Assembly: GCA_028691385.1 (NCBI GenBank) | Contig: JAQUZL010000094.1 | Location: forward strand, 1-7,441 | Direction of reading: 5' to 3' | Length of the DNA: 7,441 nt | Source of the DNA: Oscillospiraceae bacterium | GTDB taxonomy: Bacteria; Bacillota; Clostridia; Oscillospirales; Oscillospiraceae | Shown: positions 6,413 to 7,441 of the stretch, piece by piece | How the letters are laid out: every line of letters starts with the position of its first letter | How positions within the stretch are numbered: the stretch's first letter is position 1 | Notes under the pieces: generated by a model | The model's input: the letters and a program-made list of their open reading frames with translations, nothing else | What the model was told of the DNA's origin: nothing | Database searches by the model: none | Program-made: the position numbers and the translations under genes

Positions 6413-6646
6413 ATGGAGAAAGTAAGCCTCCACTTCCGCATCAAAGAGAGCCGGGGACGGTGGAATCCCGGTATGTCGGACGAGGACGAAAATCACTCCG
6501 GAGCTGCGAATCGAATCGCCTTGCGGCGCAGTAGGTTTTGCCGGATTTCCCCGTTAACGGAAGCGCATATGCTGGTATGCAGTATTGGGTGGTACAACGA
6601 ACAGCTTGACGGCTTTCGTCCCTTTACAGGGGCGAAAGCCTTTTTT
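6413..6646 (+). promoter_or_regulatory. T-box riboswitch leader, predicted isoleucine (ATC) specifier
   Basis: Leader RNA that reads the charging state of a tRNA and allows transcription when that tRNA is uncharged. Stem I base: GGAG (6415-6418) with CTCC (6496-6499). The specifier loop has AGTA (6421-6424) opposite GAA (6488-6490); the codon position is ATC (6492-6494), followed by A, giving isoleucine. Inner helices: CCTC/GAGG (6427-6430, 6482-6485), TCCG/CGGA (6435-6438, 6477-6480), AGAGAG (6445-6450), and distal CCGGG/CCCGG (6451-6455, 6467-6471) capped by a GGTGGAA loop. A further hairpin pairs 6504-6508 with 6527-6531, and CCGTTA (6551-6556) is the conserved motif before the antiterminator. 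The T-box sequence GGGTGGTACAACGA (6587-6600) has the UGGU bulge for the tRNA end; GGG and ACGA pair with CCC (6620-6622) and TCGT (6616-6619). This 3' arm lies within the terminator stem. Confidence 0.93.
6611..6646 (+). terminator. T-box regulatory terminator
   Basis: GGCTTTCGTCCC (6611-6622) pairs over 12 bp, with one G-T, with GGGGCGAAAGCC (6629-6640) around the loop TTTACA, followed by six T. Its left arm is shared with the antiterminator, so the two structures are mutually exclusive. Confidence 0.93.
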
Positions 6647-6674
6647 CATACCGGACTACAGGAGGTCATTTATC

Positions 6675-7256
6675 ATGAATGAAACCATGACGGAGATCCG
6701 CTGGCACGGCCGGGGCGGTCAGGGCGCAAAATCGGCGTGCCTGCTGCTGGCCGACGCCGCATTTGCGTCCGGAAAATACGTGCAGGGCTTTCCCGAATAC
6801 GGCCCCGAGCGCGCCGGCGCGCCGATTACGGCCTATAACCGCATCTCCAGTACGCGCTGCACGGTGCACTCCAACATCTATGAGCCGGACTATGTGGTGG
6901 TGGTGGATGAAACCCTGCTCCAGAGTGTGGACGTGACGGCAGGGCTCAAACCGGGCGGCGCGATCATCATCAATTCCGCCAAGCCGCCGGAGGCCTTGCG
7001 CGCGCAGCTGCGCGGCTGGACCGGTCGCATCTGCACGCTGGACGCGCGGCGCATTTCCGAGGCGGCGCTGGGTAAAAATTTCCCCAACACACCCATGCTG
7101 GCCGCCGCCGTGGCCATCAGCCGCGTGGTAGATCCCGCCGAATTTGTTTCCAACATGGAAACGTCCCTGAAGCACAAATTTGCAACCAAGCCGCAGGTCA
7201 TCGCAGGCAATTTGCAGGCGCTGACCACGGCCATCGAGGAGGCGCAGCGCGTATGA
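6675..7256 (+). CDS. porG: 2-oxoacid:ferredoxin oxidoreductase, gamma subunit (PorG/VorG type)
   Basis: 193-residue gamma subunit of a four-subunit pyruvate or 2-oxoisovalerate:ferredoxin oxidoreductase, a cytosolic enzyme that interconverts a 2-oxoacid plus CoA with acyl-CoA, CO2 and reduced ferredoxin. Family marks: TEIRWHGRGGQGAKSA (6-21) with the GRGGQG loop, the segment GFPEYGPERAGAPITAYNRIS (38-58), DYVVVVDETLL (72-82), PGGAIIINS (93-101), and the late region NTPMLAAAVA. The start at 6675 is chosen because AGGAGG (6660-6665) lies nine bases upstream; frame-compatible starts further up lie inside the T-box. The length is normal for the family. The stop overlaps the delta-subunit start (ATGA). 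The gamma chain alone does not tell pyruvate from branched-chain specificity; the isoleucine-type T-box upstream favours a branched-chain link. The alpha and beta subunits are expected beyond the window. Confidence 0.92.
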   Translation: MNETMTEIRWHGRGGQGAKSACLLLADAAFASGKYVQGFPEYGPERAGAPITAYNRISSTRCTVHSNIYEPDYVVVVDETLLQSVDVTAGLKPGGAIIINSAKPPEALRAQLRGWTGRICTLDARRISEAALGKNFPNTPMLAAAVAISRVVDPAEFVSNMETSLKHKFATKPQVIAGNLQALTTAIEEAQRV

Positions 7257-7441
7257 AACAGGCAAAAGACATCCACGAATGGACCCCCTGGCAGGAGATG
7301 ACCCCGGGCGGTGAAATCTACGAGCCGGGCACTGCCGCGCTGGTCAACACCGGCGACTGGCGCACGCGCGCGCCCGTTTGGGACGAGCAAAAGTGCAAGC
7401 AGTGCCTTTTGTGCGTGCCCTATTGTCCGGACGCCGCCATC
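7253..7441 (+). CDS. porD: 2-oxoacid:ferredoxin oxidoreductase, delta subunit (ferredoxin-like), 3'-truncated
   Basis: First 63 residues of the small delta subunit, which carries two [4Fe-4S] clusters and passes electrons from the catalytic subunits to ferredoxin; members are usually about 100 residues. The N-terminal extension (EWTPWQEMTPGGEIYEPGTAALVNTGDW) is typical of PorD-type chains, and VWDEQKC leads into the first cluster motif CKQCLLCVPYCPDAAI (C48, C51, C54, C58). The second motif lies past the window end. The ATG overlaps the gamma-subunit stop by four bases, with GAGGAGG (7236-7242) ten bases upstream, indicating translational coupling in one operon. Confidence 0.9.
   Translation, partial: MKQAKDIHEWTPWQEMTPGGEIYEPGTAALVNTGDWRTRAPVWDEQKCKQCLLCVPYCPDAAI

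Noticed and set aside
6585..6674. Longer start for the gamma subunit (TTG at 6585)
   Set aside because: It would begin inside the T-box motif and translate the terminator. AGGAGG at 6660-6665 and the family N-terminus support the ATG at 6675.
6410..6682. 90-codon open frame in the region between the CbiET-like gene and porG
   Set aside because: It runs through the helices, T-box sequence and terminator of the T-box leader, so the region is better explained as RNA structure; no ribosome site precedes the ATG.
1..7441. Mobile element, phage, defence island or CRISPR array
   Set aside because: No transposase, integrase, repeat-spacer pattern or long terminal inverted repeats were found; the genes are typical chromosomal ones with similar composition throughout.

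Overview
The window reads as a chromosomal segment of a GC-rich anaerobic member of the Firmicutes, most likely class Clostridia. This rests on strong AGGAGG-type ribosome binding sites, a T-box leader RNA, a four-subunit-type ferredoxin-linked 2-oxoacid oxidoreductase, and a PepT peptidase of Firmicutes/enterobacterial type. No insertion sequence, phage gene, CRISPR array, tRNA or rRNA was seen. The genus cannot be named from this sequence alone.

Layout. The left edge (2-1108) is the 3' part of a peptidase T gene, closed by a strong hairpin terminator. A two-component operon follows (1224-3781): an OmpR-family response regulator and a large multi-spanning sensor kinase whose genes overlap by ATGA. 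Its promoter region carries a perfect-phase 11-bp direct repeat, a likely autoregulatory site. A 16-bp perfect hairpin (3786-3821) serves as a shared terminator between the kinase and a convergent minus-strand gene for a small membrane protein (3827-4345). That gene is divergent from a DUF445 membrane protein (4453-5343), and each has its own promoter in the 107-bp gap.

The most unusual gene is at 5410-6309. It looks like a cobalamin-biosynthesis CbiET protein that has lost the N-terminal half of CbiE and the glycine-rich S-adenosylmethionine loop of CbiT. It is nevertheless an uninterrupted reading frame with its own promoter and ribosome binding site, so it is probably a repurposed protein and not a decaying gene.

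The right edge is an amino-acid-controlled operon. A consensus promoter (TTGACA-17-TAGAAT) drives a T-box riboswitch (about 6413-6646). Its predicted specifier codon is ATC (isoleucine) and it ends in a 12-bp terminator. Behind it lie the gamma subunit (6675-7256) and the start of the delta, ferredoxin-like subunit (7253 onward, cut by the window end) of a pyruvate/2-oxoisovalerate:ferredoxin oxidoreductase. An isoleucine-sensing switch on this enzyme suggests a link to branched-chain 2-oxoacids, possibly reductive carboxylation of branched acyl-CoA toward isoleucine. The substrate is inferred, not seen.

The remaining genes look like independent housekeeping or regulatory units, and nothing in the window ties them into one pathway.
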